Below, piece after piece: positions 34,551 to 46,092 of a DNA stretch of 64,000 nt. This stretch comes from Nelumbo lutea (taxonomy: Eukaryota; Streptophyta; Magnoliopsida; Proteales; Nelumbonaceae): the NCBI GenBank assembly GCA_022828595.1, contig JAKGHH010000006.1, positions 11,594,633 through 11,658,632 of the forward strand, read 5' to 3'. Made by a program: the position numbers and the translations under genes. The notes below the pieces were generated by a model. The model ran no database searches. It worked only from the letters and a program-made list of their open reading frames with translations, and had not been told where the DNA came from. How positions within the stretch are numbered: the stretch's first letter is position 1; each line of letters opens with the position of its first letter.

Positions 34551-35395
34551 TTAATACTCATGTTGATCAAAGAAAGAAAACTTGAAAACGGGATTTCTAA
34601 CATGGGTCAAAGCATAGAAGCTAACATAACCAATAAAATTTCTTACGTGGATCAAAGCATAGAAGCTACCATGGCTAATGGAATTTCTGACATGGGTTAA
34701 AGCATAGAGGTTGACACGATCAACGGAATTTCTTATGCGGGTCAAAGCATAGAGGTTGACATGACCAATTGAATTTCTGATGTGAGTCAAAGCATAGAGG
34801 TTGATATGACTAAGGGATTTTTTAACACGGGTCAAAGCATAGAGTTTGACATGACCAACAAAATTTTTGACATGGGTCAAAGCATAGACGCTAACATGAC
34901 CAACAAAAAATAGACGTGGGTCAAAGCATAGAGGTTGACATGACCAATGGATTTTCTAACATGGGTCAAAGCATAGAGGTTGACATGCCCAATGGGATTT
35001 CTGACATGGGTCAAAGCATAGAGGCTGAAAAGACCAACGGGATTTCTGACGTGGATTAAATCATAGAGGTTGACATGACCAACGAAAGATAGACGTGGGT
35101 AAAAGCATAGAAGCTGACATAACCGGTGGAAGACAGATGCGGGTTAAAGTATAAAGGCTGGCATAACCAATGAAAGATAGACACGTGTCAAGGCAAAGAG
35201 GTTGAAATGACCGACGGAAGATAGACGTGGATCAGCATAGAGGCTGACTTGACTAGTGGAAGACAAATGCAGGTCAAAGCATAGAAGCTGATGTGACTAG
35301 TGGAAGACAGACGTGGGTCAAGGCATAGAGGCTAACGTAACTAGCGGAATACAGATGCAGGCCAATGCATAGGGGATAACATGGCCAATGGAAGA
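34551..35395 (-). repeat. 45-bp minisatellite (about 18 units) with open 15-residue repeat
   Basis: The word GGGTCAAAGCATAGAGG recurs at exactly 45-bp steps (34604, 34649, 34694, 34739, 34784, 34829, 34874), then at 43-46 bp steps to about 35395. On the minus strand a 109-codon frame (34880-34551) stays open and consists of repeats like N-L-Y-A-L-T-H-V-R-N-S-I-G-H-V. From the right, later units lose the frame. It may be a chance consequence of a 45-bp period without stops, or a translated 3' UTR repeat; there is no homology to any domain I know. Confidence 0.75.
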
Positions 35396-35398
35396 CTA

Positions 35399-36350
35399 AT
35401 GGTTGGAACCCGAATCCAGAGGTGGCAGTAGTGGCTTAGGCGAACTGCAAGCAAGAACCCCTCCTCTTACCTGGGTGTCCTCTTCTTCCTCTACCTTTGA
35501 ACTTCTCAAGATCAGCCTTCCGTCTTACTTGGGGCAAAATCCAACCCTTTCTCATGAGCCCTTGGGTCATTTTTATAGAGAATGGTGGATACAACTGGGA
35601 TTAGAGAGAAAGAGGGGGTGGCAACTTGGTTATAGCAAAGATATGGGTGCCCTAGGGTTTCTAATGAAGGGTTATGATGATTCTAGGGTGATCCTAAGGC
35701 TGAGACGAAAAGGAGAGGTTGCCCAATATTATGTAGGGTTGATATTTGGACACTCAAAAATTGATGGTGGAGATTGAGGCGCCTAGGGTTGAAAGGTGGA
35801 GATTAGAAGGAGTAGGTGGTGCCTTATAGTGGATAGTTAAGATAGAGAATGGAATAGAGGGCTAAGATCTAGTTACTAGGGGCTGAATGGTGAGGATTAG
35901 AAGTTAGGTGATGCCCTAGGGTTAAAAAGCTAAAAAGAGAATGCCCTAAAATGAATAGTGGAGATTAGAAAGGATGGAAGGTGGAGATTGAATAGGTAGG
36001 GTTTGCTAAGGATGTAAAGAATGAGTTAGAAGGCACCCTAGGGTTTTCTAATGAGAAGAGAGCGTGCTAATACAGTAGGAGGGGTGCCATTCTGGGTTTA
36101 GCAGATAGGAGGCGCCCTCATGTGCTCAATTTTTCACAAAAACATCCCCTCTCTCAGTTGGACTTCACACTAGCTTCCCAAAAACTACGTTTCAGCCATG
36201 AAACTTTTCCATTTTTCCTCAAAATTTGCACAGAAACCCTTAGAGTTCACAACATTGAATTTAACTGGGAAAATTATACAATTTGACTACTCTAAGGCCA
36301 AAAATAGCCCTGAAATTATGCCCTTAAAGCATCGAAATGCAGAGTTATCA
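35399..36350 (-). repeat. LTR of element C, truncated
   Basis: Begins TGATAACT on the minus strand (36350) and aligns with the first two thirds of the A and B LTRs, including the TATA box (about 35577-35570). Homology stops at about 35399, where the 45-bp minisatellite begins. Confidence 0.85.
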
Positions 36351-36364
36351 CACCCCCCAACTTA
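36351..36364 (-). other. Polypurine tract of element C
   Basis: The minus strand reads TAAGTTGGGGGGTG directly before the LTR, as in A and B. Confidence 0.75.
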
Positions 36365-36862
36365 ACCATTCCTAGTCTCTTAGTAATGTAGCCTTAAAAT
36401 TACATTGAGTATATAGATCATTCTCATTGCAAGGTCATCCCTAACAAAATTAGCCAAGTATCTTGATTCAAGAATTCTTAAACTTTGTATGAATCGGTAT
36501 TGGGCCTAAGGGGTAAAATTGTCCTACTTTGAATATTAGAGAAACTTGGCTTAAAAATCTTATATACCCTTCCATTTGTGGACTATCTTGATTAGCTGCG
36601 ATTTATTTTAAAATCGGACAGGTATTCTTCTTATCATTTCTGACAATGGATTTCTACCCCTAAACTTGCTATGCACACTTATTTTTATTATCACCTTTTA
36701 TCGTTTTACATGAATCTCGACACTTGTCTTAGGTGAAGAGAACTGGCTACTAAGTGTTAAGGTAATTGTCTTTGGAATTCCCTTTTCTATTTGACGTGAA
36801 TCTCTACAGTTGACTTAGGTGAAGAGACCCAGTTACTAAGTCTAGCACATCCATTGACCTTT

Positions 36863-36865
<3 letters not shown>

Positions 36866-36902
<37 letters not shown>
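36866..36902. repeat. (CT)n microsatellite
   Basis: About 18 CT units in the 3' region of C. It lies at a different site from the (AG)n of element A. Confidence 0.95.
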
Positions 36903-36904
<2 letters not shown>

Positions 36905-37425
36905 AAACACTACTCAAGGTAGTCCACTATCTCTAACAATTTTGAAGAATTTATTTGTCTAATTTCTCAATCTTTCTCTTTGTATCTTGGTAGGGGCAAA
37001 CTTGAAAGTATTTTTCAATTTCTAAATGGTTTCAACAATATTCAAATAAGACAAATTTTTACTCCTATCACTTGCTACCAATTTCTATAAAATTCAATAT
37101 TCTTTTATCAATTTCCTCAACTTTTTCTGTTTAGGAATCACTTTTAATGGAAAATTTTTTTAAATTCAGTAAAATTTTTGGTTTTGCATTTTTAAAGGAT
37201 TAACTTTTTAATTTTTTTCAATTTTCTCTTTCTTTCCTCACCCCCTAACTTAAGTGCCATTGTCCGTAATGCCATGACTAGGATGTTGCAAAGGGACTTG
37301 GACTAAAGGGAACAATCGATAGGGTTTTCCTAAGGGGTTTAAGGTCTGCCAACTGGTCTCAAATCAAGAAAAGAAAAACTCTAACCCTAAAAGCAAAAGC
37401 AACTAAAAACTATGTTACTTTACTT

Positions 37426-37977
37426 CTAGACTATAAGACTCACGTTTTTCTTCATACCAATAGGGCTCAAATTGGCTAACCAAGGGGTAGACAAGTCATC
37501 CAAAAGATCATCCAAAAGAGCATCCACTATATCTACATTGCACTCATCTTCCCCTAGGTTTGGATACTTAGAGGCACTAAAAACATTCAACTGGACTTTC
37601 TGCTCCCCAAATGAAATGTCCATTTCTCCTATTTTATAGTTAATGTTTGCATTGGTCATTGCTAGGAGCGGTCGTCCTAAGATTATCATGTTATGGTTCA
37701 ACTCCTCGGTTGGGGTCATGTCTAGGACAACAAAGTCTACAGGGAAATAACATTTCTCTATCCTAACAATGACGTCCTTGATAACACCTCGGTGAATCTT
37801 GACCGACTGACCAGTGATTTGCAGAATTATCGGGGTAGGTTTTAACTCGCCAATCTTGAACCTTTCATAGATCATTGACGGAAGCATATTCACACTATCT
37901 CCAAGATCCAATAGGGCCCAATCAAAGGTGATTCCAGAGATGGCACAGCTTATGAGAGGAGCACCTAGGTCTTTCAT
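37426..37977 (-). pseudogene. Protease of element C (uninterrupted 183 codons)
   Basis: An Athila-type retropepsin region in one open frame: the start K-D-L-G-A-P-L-I-S, then the active-site box A-L-L-D-L-G-D-S-V-N (family form D-L-G-A-S; Ala is changed to Asp), V-I-K-D-V-I-V-R-I-E-K-C-Y-F-P-V-D-F, and I-I-L-G-R-P-L-L. It continues to a stop at 37426 with no reverse transcriptase after it, matching B. The first Met (37977) is inside the polyprotein and is not a true start. The active-site change and the upstream gag damage argue against function; the intact frame suggests C decayed less than B. Confidence 0.75.
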
Positions 37978-38029
37978 TTGCTAGGGAAGTTGTTTTAAGA
38001 GGGCTGCACTAACATCTACCGAGAGCATC

Positions 38030-39240
38030 ACTTTTTGTGGAGCCAATCATGGCTCTCTCTTTTTAGTGCATAGCTCTTTCAAAAACTTGGTCTAGGTTGG
38101 GACATGTTGAATCGCATCGAGGAGAGGGATGTTAATATGTACTTGCTTTAATAATTCCCTGATTTCCTCATTGCGAATCTCTTTCTTCTTTCGTAACGGC
38201 CTGGCTATGAGTGCGATTGGAAAGGGGAACACAGGTCGATTCACTATAGGCTCTTTCTCTAAAGTTTTTTTTACCTTCTTCTTCCCCCCCCCCCAAACTT
38301 AGGGTCTTCCTACTCTTCTTCTTCTTCTTCAACTTTCTTTTTCTCATACAAGTCTTCTAAAATCCACCCACTCCCTAAGGTTGTAACAGATTTGGCATTT
38401 TCAAACTGAGGGTTCTTAGGAGGTGGATGAATTTGTTGTGGAGGAAGACCCGCTAGCTAATTCCTAGGGTTCTCAACCAGTTGACTCAATAGTTACCCTA
38501 CTTTTCTCCTCGCCTTGGCTTCAGCTTGCCGTCCTATTTGGCTCTACAATCTATCGATGGACTACTATTGATTTAGGATCAACTGCTAAAGCAGCATGAA
38601 TTGATCATCTACTATACGGGTTTGAGGAAGTTGTGGGTAGGCCTGATAAGATTGAGACGATTAATTCCTTGGGTACTTCTGCTGGAATTGGTTCTACACT
38701 TGTTGCCTCTGAAATTACTGGGCCATGGAGTTAGATGGATGATACTGTTGTCGGGACTGTGTGTAAGTTTGACATGGTTGAGCCGGTTGAGTTCTAGGGT
38801 AATCATTGTACTCCCAGTGAGTTTGGGCTTCAAACCATTGAGAGTGCACATCTGGTAGGAGGGTTTCTTGGGCTTGGGCCCCATAAGTGAAGTTGGGATG
38901 ATTTTCCTACCCAAGGTTACATAGGAGAAAGAATGGGTTAGCATTGGGTTGGAAAAATTTGTTGGCCACATGTACTTGGTTTGGATAGACTAGTTGACAT
39001 GGACCCGCTAACAGGGCATAGGCTAACATGATGGGTCGGGCTTGCACAGATGGAACATGTTGGATAGGATGACAAGGTTGGGTTTGGGCCACTTTGTTAA
39101 CAAAATGCAAGGACTTGATCAAGTCTTTGGGCCATCCCATTAATCTTGTCCAGTTGTTGAGACACATGGTTCCAATCTACTCGAGGCTCAGGTTAGAAGT
39201 TTCTCATTCCACAAACTCCAGCCATTGAATTCATTTTATT
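38030..39240 (-). pseudogene. gag C-terminal remnant of element C
   Basis: Minus-strand sequence matches the B gag C-terminal half, including a finger-like C-S-I-C/V-P-S-V-region near 39060-39020 and a T-H-S-P-D-N-S-I-I-H block (about 38790-38740). Frames alternate and stops are frequent. The capsid-type N-terminal domain is missing. Confidence 0.65.
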
Positions 39241-39345
39241 TTACTTTGACCCCCTTTTTCATCTTTTTTTTTTGTTTGAAATTTAAATTTTGAATTTTAA
39301 TTTCAAATTTAGATTTTGAAATTTAAATTCTACAATTTAAACTCA

Positions 39346-40744
39346 AGTTGTGAATTGAAGACGAATGGCTCCTTGCAATTTGATCAAATTTAGCTTCCAT
39401 CATTCTCTGGGCCTCATCCTGGCTGCACATCTTGCTACTCATCATGTCCATGAATTTATTCAGCTTGGCTTCAAAAGAAGCTGACCTATCCGACTGAGGA
39501 TGTGGCTGGAATCCTTGTGGTCCGTGCTATCTAGTTATGTTTTTGTTTTGGAAACTGGAGCTATCAGCATTGTTGTTATTGCTACTCCATGAAAAATTGG
39601 GGTGGTTTCTCCACCCTGGGTTATATGTGTTGGAGTAAGGGTTGTTTACCTGCCTTCCTTGGAATTGATTCCCCACAAAGTTGCATTGCTCCATAAAATT
39701 TCCACCTGCAAATTTAAAATTTCCAACACAACAGTCAGAACTAACATGACCTATACAATTACAATACACACAGATTGGTTGCATAGAATTGTTAATGGCG
39801 TTGGCCTGCACGTTCATGGTGCCCAATTGCTTGATTAAAGTTGAAATTTGAGCCTACAAGGATGATATGGAGTCCACTTCTGATTTGCCTCCCTATCTAG
39901 GTGGATTTAGCCACTTAGCTGGCCACAAACAATTATTAGTTGCCAGTACCTCTAAGAGATCAAAAGCAGCATCTATAGTTTTCCAAATCAAGGAACCTCA
40001 TGTAGTAGCATCAATAGTATCTCTAGTAGTGCGAGTAGCTCCATTGTAGAAAGTCTGAATTAAAAGTCCCTTAGGTAGGCCATGGTGAGGGCAGCTTCTC
40101 TACAAATCCTTAAATCTTTCCCAAGCCTCATACAATGATTCATTCTCAAATTTCTGAAAAGTAGTGATGTCTTTGATGATCTTTGTGGTTTTAGCTGGGG
40201 GAAAATACTTAGCCAAGAAAGCCTGTGCTAGCTATGCCCATGTAGTTATGGAATTTGTAAGTAGATAGTTTAACCATGCCTTAGCTTTATCCTTCAAGGT
40301 GAAAGAGAAAAGCCCCAGCCTAATAGCATCTTCTAAAACTCCATTGTATTTGAAAGTATTACAGATTTCCAAGAAATTTGCAATGTGAGCATTAGGATCT
40401 TCATTGCCCATGCCATAAAATTGCACATTGGATTGGATCATTTGGAGTAGAGCTGGCTTAATCTCAAAGCTATTGGCATTGATGTTCAGCCTTGCAATAC
40501 TCTGTTGTGCACCATGCAGCCCAGGCATAGCAAAATCTCTTAGAGTTCTCTCATTATCATGTTGATCTACTTGGTTACCTCCATTATCCTCCACCATCTC
40601 TAGAACCCTTTCTTCCTTGAGCTCTCCTGTTTTCTCTAACAAACTTCTCAATTTCAAGTCTGAAAGGAAGAAGCTTGGTTGTGAACTTCGAGTTCTTTGC
40701 ATACGCCGAAACACTACCTAAGGAAAGAATGCAAACAAACAAAG
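39346..40744 (-). pseudogene. gag of element D (left copy), truncated
   Basis: An Athila-type gag on the minus strand. The start region at 40714 runs through L-R-D-F-A-M-P-G-L-H-G, F-Y-G-M-G-N-E-D-P-N-A-H-I, then L-K-D-K-A-K-A-W-L-N to 40232. After stops it resumes in a zinc knuckle C-V-Y-C-x4-H-x4-C (39770-39730) with the full CX2CX4HX4C pattern. It closely matches D' gag (55469-54430). The sequence stops at about 39346, where C begins, so the protease part is missing. Confidence 0.8.
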
Positions 40745-40830
40745 CTAGCAAACACTAAGAAAGAACTGTGCTTTAAATCAAGAGAAACTAAATTAATTAT
40801 GGTGCTAAATAAAATACATTCCCCGGCAAT

Positions 40831-42438
40831 CGGAGTCGTGCAAGTAATATAGTAAGGAGTACAGAATCGTTCCCACGAGGAATGAATTATTTAGCCACCT
40901 ATTAATTTCTTCTCAAGAATCGTTCTCAAGAGTTGACTAGCTAAACCTATGTTCAATTAAATGGAATTCAATCAATGAATTCTCATTCTTTCAATCGAAT
41001 CCTCTTTGCATAAACACAAGTTGTTAATACACCTCTAAGGAAATCCTGCCAACAATTGTTATCTCTACCAAATTAATGGCCGAATAAGTGTTATTAGGTC
41101 CACCTCAACTATCATCTCTCGATGGATAATCTTGATTAAAGAACGAATCATTGGTGATCAATCAATGATAAGTAATCATCACAAATAACAATATAGCAAG
41201 AACCTCATCGATTTTATTAATGACTAAAAATCAATGCATGATCAGGTACTAATCCCTAATAATTGAAACCTAGTCCCTCATGATGTAATTAAGATCAAGC
41301 AACTACCCTAATTACTTTCGGATCAAACAACTTTTAATAATAAGAATAGGCACTGCATATAAGAATTGATAGAACCGATTCAGCAATCAAATCTGTAAGC
41401 TATCCAACCAAGTTGAATTCAGTCTTGGGTTGGCGAAACCCTAATTTATGAGTAGCCTCTCTCAAGCACAGTCCACCCTATCTTTGAATGACAATTCCTA
41501 TATCTCTATCAAAAATTTAATCACCAAAGATGCATTAAGAACAAAGAATTTGCAGGTCATCAATTCAGGCATGAACAATTGCCAATCGAACCATGCATTT
41601 ATCTCTAATATGCATTCAGTCTATTTCTTGATTAGATGATCTAATTACCTAAACTCTTTCTCAAGCAATTCAAGTAATCCAAGATGCAAGAACAATTCGG
41701 CCAAGATTATTCTATAAATCGAAACCCTAATCAAGAATCCCAAGAATAAAACACACTCAATCGGATCTGCTCAAGTTTAATTACAAATCAGGAGTAAAGT
41801 TCATCATGGTTCGCATAGAAGAAAGAAAGAAGAAAGATTCAATAGAGAAACCTCAAGAAACCCTAATTGAACCTAGGTTATCAAATTACAGAACCAAAGA
41901 GGAAGACAACTTAAGATCTTTGCATCAATCTCCGATCTCCTTGCTGTGATTCTTCTCCAATTCGCATTCAACAGCCCTTCTCTTCTCTCCAACAGTTCTT
42001 CTTCTTCAATTTTCTTTCTTTCTTAGGGTTCAAACCCTAATCTCTTCTTTTTCTTTTCTTTTTATACTCTTCTCTTTAGTAGATAAAACCAAGTTCTCGT
42101 GTAAGTGGGAGAGTGGTGAATTCCCAGATGAAAACTTGTAGGCTAAGGAATGGCTCCAGCACGTCAGCAATGCGGTTACAGATAACTCTGGCTTGATTTT
42201 GACCTCGATGCAGTCCATATCTATCAAAACTCAAAACATGAAAGTTGTAGAAATTTTCCTTATCTTTCCAACGCATCTTGAATCAACCATTTCAATTGGA
42301 TTCCGGATGAGAGAGTTATGCCCTAATTACGACGCGGTGCCGAAACTGTCTAGATATTAATGAGTCCATTTAGGCACTAAATAAGTATAAAAGACTAAAT
42401 ATTAAGGGATAAAAATATGATAATTTTCATTCTCATCA
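40831..42438 (-). repeat. LTR shared between D' and D
   Basis: Starts TGATGAGAATG on the minus strand at 42438, directly after the polypurine tract of D' (42439-42456), so it is the 3' LTR of D'. At its other end it leads into a D-type leader and gag, so it also stands where a 5' LTR should be. Compared with the right-hand D' LTR it lacks about 70 bp internally and about 25 bp at its 3' end, and the neighbouring primer site is reduced to CCCCGGCA (40821-40828). Overall similarity is high by eye. Confidence 0.8.
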
Positions 42439-42901
42439 AATCTCCCCACACTTGAATTGTTACTTGTCCCCAAGTAACAAAGACACAAATCAAGAAAAAT
42501 CTTTGCAAAAGATTCAAATTAAACACAACTATGCTCGTCCTCGGGCAAAGATATTACCATAAACTGATCATCCCCCAGATTATTATCATCTATCGAATGA
42601 ATTTTAGGATGAGAATGCATTAAGTGGTCGGGAAACATTCATAAACATTCTAATTCATCCCCATGATTAGCCATTCTTACCACATACATAAGAGTCAAGG
42701 AAAGGGAGAACATGAGATTCTTCATGCTCCAGCACTCACTTCCGATCCATGTATATAGCAGATCCTTGATTGCCATAACTAACCATCACCTCGAGCTTGG
42801 TTTCAAATCTGTCAATGCACCTAATTGAATTTTCAACCATATTTTGTCCATTTGAATCTTAGCCATCACTGAATTCTTTTCTTTCTTTTTTTTTTTTTTT
42901 T

Positions 42902-42934
42902 GGTGTGAGTGCATTTTATGCTCCATCTCACACC
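42902..42934 (-). other. Beta-type hairpin in D' 3' UTR
   Basis: GGTGTGAG and CTCACACC form a perfect 8-bp stem around the 17-base loop ATGGAGCATAAAATGCA (minus strand). The loop is the same as in three of... the four E units except for single changes (51736-51900), while the stem differs. The loop itself contains GCAT/ATGC, which could pair over AAA. Confidence 0.8.
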
Positions 42935-42966
42935 GGTCATAGGCTAGAGGCAGATAACAATACTCA

Positions 42967-43004
42967 TATTCCAAGTTGCTAGTTTTATTATTCAACTTGG
43001 AATA
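42967..43004 (-). other. Alpha-type hairpin 2 in D' 3' UTR
   Basis: A perfect 12-bp stem, TATTCCAAGTTG with its complement, encloses the 14-base loop AATAATAAAACTAG (minus strand). A CGGAGTT word follows on the + side. See the alpha-type hairpin at 43028 for the same loop with a different stem. Confidence 0.8.
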
Positions 43005-43027
43005 GCGGAGTTGGGACTGAATTCATA

Positions 43028-43061
43028 TCATAAACCGCTAGTTTTACTATTCAGTTCATGA
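43028..43061 (-). other. Alpha-type hairpin 1 in D' 3' UTR
   Basis: On the minus strand TCATGAACTG pairs with CGGTTTATGA in a 10-bp stem that includes two G-U pairs, around the 14-base loop AATAGTAAAACTAG. The loop differs by one base from the hairpin at 42967-43004, while the stems are unrelated. Confidence 0.75.
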
Positions 43062-43849
43062 CAACGGAGTTATTTGGACTTTGTCCCTTTCTCTTCTTCT
43101 CTCTCTTTTTTTTTTTCTTTTGCAAATGTTGAAATTCATGCATTACAGTTCAGATGTGCACTAATAACTCGAATGATCATTAAGATTTCAATCAAGTGCA
43201 TTATACACATGAAGAGAGTTAGTGCTGGTCATGATGAGAGTACCTATTCAACTTCCTTAACCTCATGTATTGTGACAAAATTGGATAATTCATAGGAATA
43301 AACTCTAGCACTTACAATGATTTCCTTCAACTCACCGTATTCCCTCATGGAATTCACCTTATAAACAGCAATAATCTTGAGGGAATTTCCAGTTTATTCG
43401 GCCTATCAATGCATTCATGTATTGGGGTGATTGAGGTGCATAGCCACGGCCTCCCACACACTTAACATGAACATTGCCCTCAATGTTCATAGAGATAGAA
43501 TGTGAAGATGAATTCAAAAATGAGGGCAGTGGGACTTCAAGTAATTGAGGGGGTTTAGAGAACTTCCTTGAAGAGCATTTTGAAATCTGGAATGACTCCT
43601 TCTGTTTGGACCCTTCTAGCTGCTAAGAACCACAAGAAACTAGGAGGAGAGAATGATAAACACTTAGGGATATCAGCAATCTACAAAATTAACATCCTAG
43701 AAAAGAAACTCGAATGATATGAAAAAAAAGAAGAAAACAAATAAAAATAAGAACTACTTATCAGTATTGGGTTGCCTCCCAATAAGTGCTTGTTTTCTGT
43801 CTGAAGCTTGACAGTCAAGTGGGGTCAATGAACATCTAGGTACACAGTT

Positions 43850-44487
43850 GACGGGGTAGGCAATGCTCCATCCGCTATATATGGTTTGAGGCACTGATCA
43901 TTGACTTGAAAGTATCCACCAACCACATCATCAATGACATCTATCATATAACATGAATCATCACTAGAAGATGCATGTTTCATAGCATCAGAAATTTTAA
44001 AAGTTACTTCCTCATCCTGAATTCTAAGGCTGAGTTGTCCTTGTTAGACATCAATCGTTGCCTTTCCCATAGCTAGAAAGGGTCATCCTAGGATAAGTGG
44101 GACATCAATATCCTCTTCCATTTATAAAACTATAAAATCTATGAAAAAAATGAATTTGTTAATTTTAACAAATACATCTTCTATGATTCCCCTAGGATGC
44201 CTGATGGACCTATGAGCTAATTGCAATGCAACTCTAGTGGGTTGGGGGTCACCCAACCCTAATTTCTTAAAAACCAAATATGGCATCAAATTTATACTAG
44301 CTCCTAAATCACACAATGCCTTATTAATCTTCAAATTGCCTATAGTGCAAGGAATAGTGAAACTCCCTAGATCTTTCAGTTTCTGGGGCAGCTTGTTTAG
44401 GAGGATTGCCGAGCATTCTTCATTCAGTGTAATTGTAGCCACGTCTCACAGTTTCCTTTTGTTTGTCAATATCTCCTTCAGGAATTT
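43850..44487 (-). pseudogene. Protease of element D', separated from its gag by E
   Basis: The minus strand holds F-L-K-E-I-L-T-N-K-R-K-L, then M-A-T-I-T-L-N-E-E-C-S-A-I-L-L, the active-site box A-L-C-D-L-G-A-S-I-N and G-I-I-E-D-V-F-V-K-I-N-K. The 44442-44122 frame is open; stops follow, with further family residues (P-F-L-A-M-G-K, D-D-S-C-Y-M-I-D-V-I-D) to about 43850. The D-L-G-A-S active site is intact. Element E (44488-53726) separates it from the rest of D' at 53727. Confidence 0.8.
44412..44487 (+). repeat. 76-bp direct repeat left of element E
   Basis: It matches 53727-53802 at 74 of 76 positions. It begins AGCATTCTTC, ends GGAATTT and lies directly against the E 5' LTR. Its partner lies directly against the E 3' LTR. 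No 5-bp target duplication is present. Confidence 0.9.
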
Positions 44488-46029
44488 TGATAAGAATAAA
44501 ATTTGTCATATGTTTATCCCTCAATATTCAGTATTTTACACTTAATTGGTACCTAATTGGACTCATTACTCTTGTATTTCGATTCAGGGCAAGCAAGAAG
44601 GCAATTGGAAGAAAACAAGGCTAATAAGATGTTTTTGTACAGTTTCGGCACTGATCAGTGATATGGGCCTAACTCTCAATTCCGGACTCCGATTTGGATA
44701 TTTCAATAAACACATGAAAGATAAGGAAAATGCCCACAACTTTTATGTTTTGGGTTTTGGCAGAATCAGTCCACATTGAAGACGAATTCGGGCCCAAAGT
44801 CAGAGCAATTTCGCAGCAAGGCCCATTTCACAAGCTGAAGCCCATTTCGCAGAGAGTCTTGAAGCAAGCCCGAATTGTTAAAGAAGCCCAGTTCGAATTC
44901 AAGATCCAAGAGTCCCATTAGAATAGAAGTTGAATGTAATCTCAATAAAAGAGTTTTACCATATTTAAATTCTCAAATTGTAATCCTATAAAGATAAGAG
45001 ATAAGAGTTAGATAGGATAAGTTCAAATTAGACTAGGACTTTCTAGTTTGAGGATAATCTCCTTAAGGGAGTTGGAGAGCAGCCCTCTCCCCAAATCTAT
45101 ATAAAGGGGAGACGGACCAGCACCCAAGGCATCAATTCCTCCAAGAGAGCTTCAGTCTTCAGAGAGGGAAATCAGCAACCAAGGAGGAAGAAGCAAGAGT
45201 TCGCCCCCCTTTCTCATCTAGAAGCTGCGTCATCATCATGAAGTGCCTGTAAGATTTTATTTCTGGTTGAAGGGTTAGGAAAGCCTTGATTCTGTAATAT
45301 TGTGAGATCTAATTGATTTTTTTATTTTAGTTCATTGTTTATGGGTATTCATATATTTTCTGCTAATTAACTGTGAGGATTATTTTTGTTGATTAAGCAA
45401 GAAGGGCCCCTTGCTCATTCAATGGAAATAATCTATGGCCGATTGAACCTCCAGTTTCATATATGATTGGTAGGTTCGATCATGGAGGCAACTAACATAA
45501 ATTGATTGCAAAAAAAGTTTTCGATCTATGTTAGGAAAATATATGATCTGGTTTAAACGATTCGAGCTTGTGAGATCGCTGACCAGAATTGGGTCTCTCC
45601 CCTCTTAATGCTATTAATAGGTTAAATCCTAAGAGCTTGTTTAGGACTGCCTATTAATAAGGGAAGCAATCAAAGAGCTTGTTTTGGTTGTCGAATAATA
45701 AGAGTAGAAGTTGGCTGTTAGAGCTTGTTAATAGCTATAACCAATTTATTCATAAACATAGGAATCTATCTTTGCATCAAGGATCAATGCTACGAATCAA
45801 AGCTGAACTTGTCCCTTCAACCGGAAGCCATCTCCCATCGATTTAATCTTTGTTTTCTGTTATTTTCTGCTATTTTTCTTATTTTTGTTAGCTTTACAAC
45901 CCCCCTTAATCCATCTACTTGGAAATAAATCCACCCAATCCCTGTGGAGAACGACCTTGCTCATCACTATCTGCAAATTATTAACCCAGAGCAAGAATGT
46001 TTATCTTTGGTTGGGTTCGGCACCCACCA
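44488..46029 (+). repeat. 5' LTR of element E (1542 bp)
   Basis: Starts TGATAAGAATAAAA and ends CACCCACCA. The open frames within it are not genes. The start is closely related to those of D (TGATGAGAATGAAAA) and F (TGATGAGAATAAAAA), so these are members of one broader group. Confidence 0.9.
45098..45106 (+). promoter_or_regulatory. TATA box in E 5' LTR
   Basis: TATATAAAG, preceded by CTCCCCAAATC. The 3' LTR has TATAAAAG (52797-52804) and solo LTR F has TATATAAAG (60115-60123) in the same context. Likely core promoter for the genomic RNA. Confidence 0.65.
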
Positions 46030-46035
46030 AAAATT

Positions 46036-46052
46036 TGGCGTCGTTGCCGGGG
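46036..46052 (+). other. Primer-binding site of element E (tRNA-Asp type)
   Basis: TGGCGTCGTTGCCGGGG lies 6 bases after the LTR end and matches the complement of the plant tRNA-Asp 3' end (TGGCGCCGTTGCCGGGG) with one mismatch. The Athila group is known for this primer choice. Confidence 0.75.
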
Positions 46053-46092
46053 ATTGGCATCCTAAGTAGGTTTATTTCCTTTTGTTTGGTTT

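Larger units (their letters stand above)
33388..35398 (-). other. Presumed 3' UTR of element J with two minisatellites
   Basis: This segment lies directly upstream (minus strand) of the J LTR and contains two different tandem arrays. Hypervariable tandem repeats in the 3' UTR are a known trait of Tat/Ogre elements, which fits the position. No reverse transcriptase or integrase is next to it; the segment ends abruptly at the truncated LTR of C at about 35399. Confidence 0.5.
35399..39345 (-). mobile_element. Element C: gag-protease-type element of the A/B family, truncated
   Basis: Minus-strand order from the right: a leader-like AT tract (39345 to about 39250), the gag C-terminal part (about 39240-38030), protease (37977-37426), a 3' region without polymerase (37425-36365), PPT, then an LTR cut at 35399 after 950 of about 1460 bp. 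The gag N-terminus is deleted. A second piece of the same LTR family (57345-57696) lies on the other side of the D/E nest and could be the start of C's own 5' LTR. The junction with D at 39345 is abrupt. Confidence 0.75.
42439..43849 (-). other. 3' UTR of element D' with hairpins and PPT
   Basis: About 1.4 kb without reverse transcriptase or integrase. It contains two hairpins with identical-type 14-base loops (42967-43004, 43028-43061), one hairpin of the type repeated in element E (42902-42934), two poly-T tracts (about 42884 and 43107 on +), and the motif TTGCCCGAGGACGAGCA (about 42550-42533), which E has as GCCCGAGGACGGGC. The polypurine tract TTCAAGTGTGGGGAGATT is at 42456-42439. Confidence 0.75.

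Noticed and set aside
34551..34880. Calling the 15-residue repeat a confirmed protein gene
   Set aside because: No start context, no homologue and loss of frame in neighbouring units; annotated as a repeat with an open frame.
34551..35395. CRISPR array
   Set aside because: The period is uniform and units are similar over their full length, without unique spacers; this is a plant minisatellite.
46036..46052. tRNA gene
   Set aside because: Only the 17 bases matching the tRNA-Asp 3' end are present and they sit at a primer-site position after an LTR.
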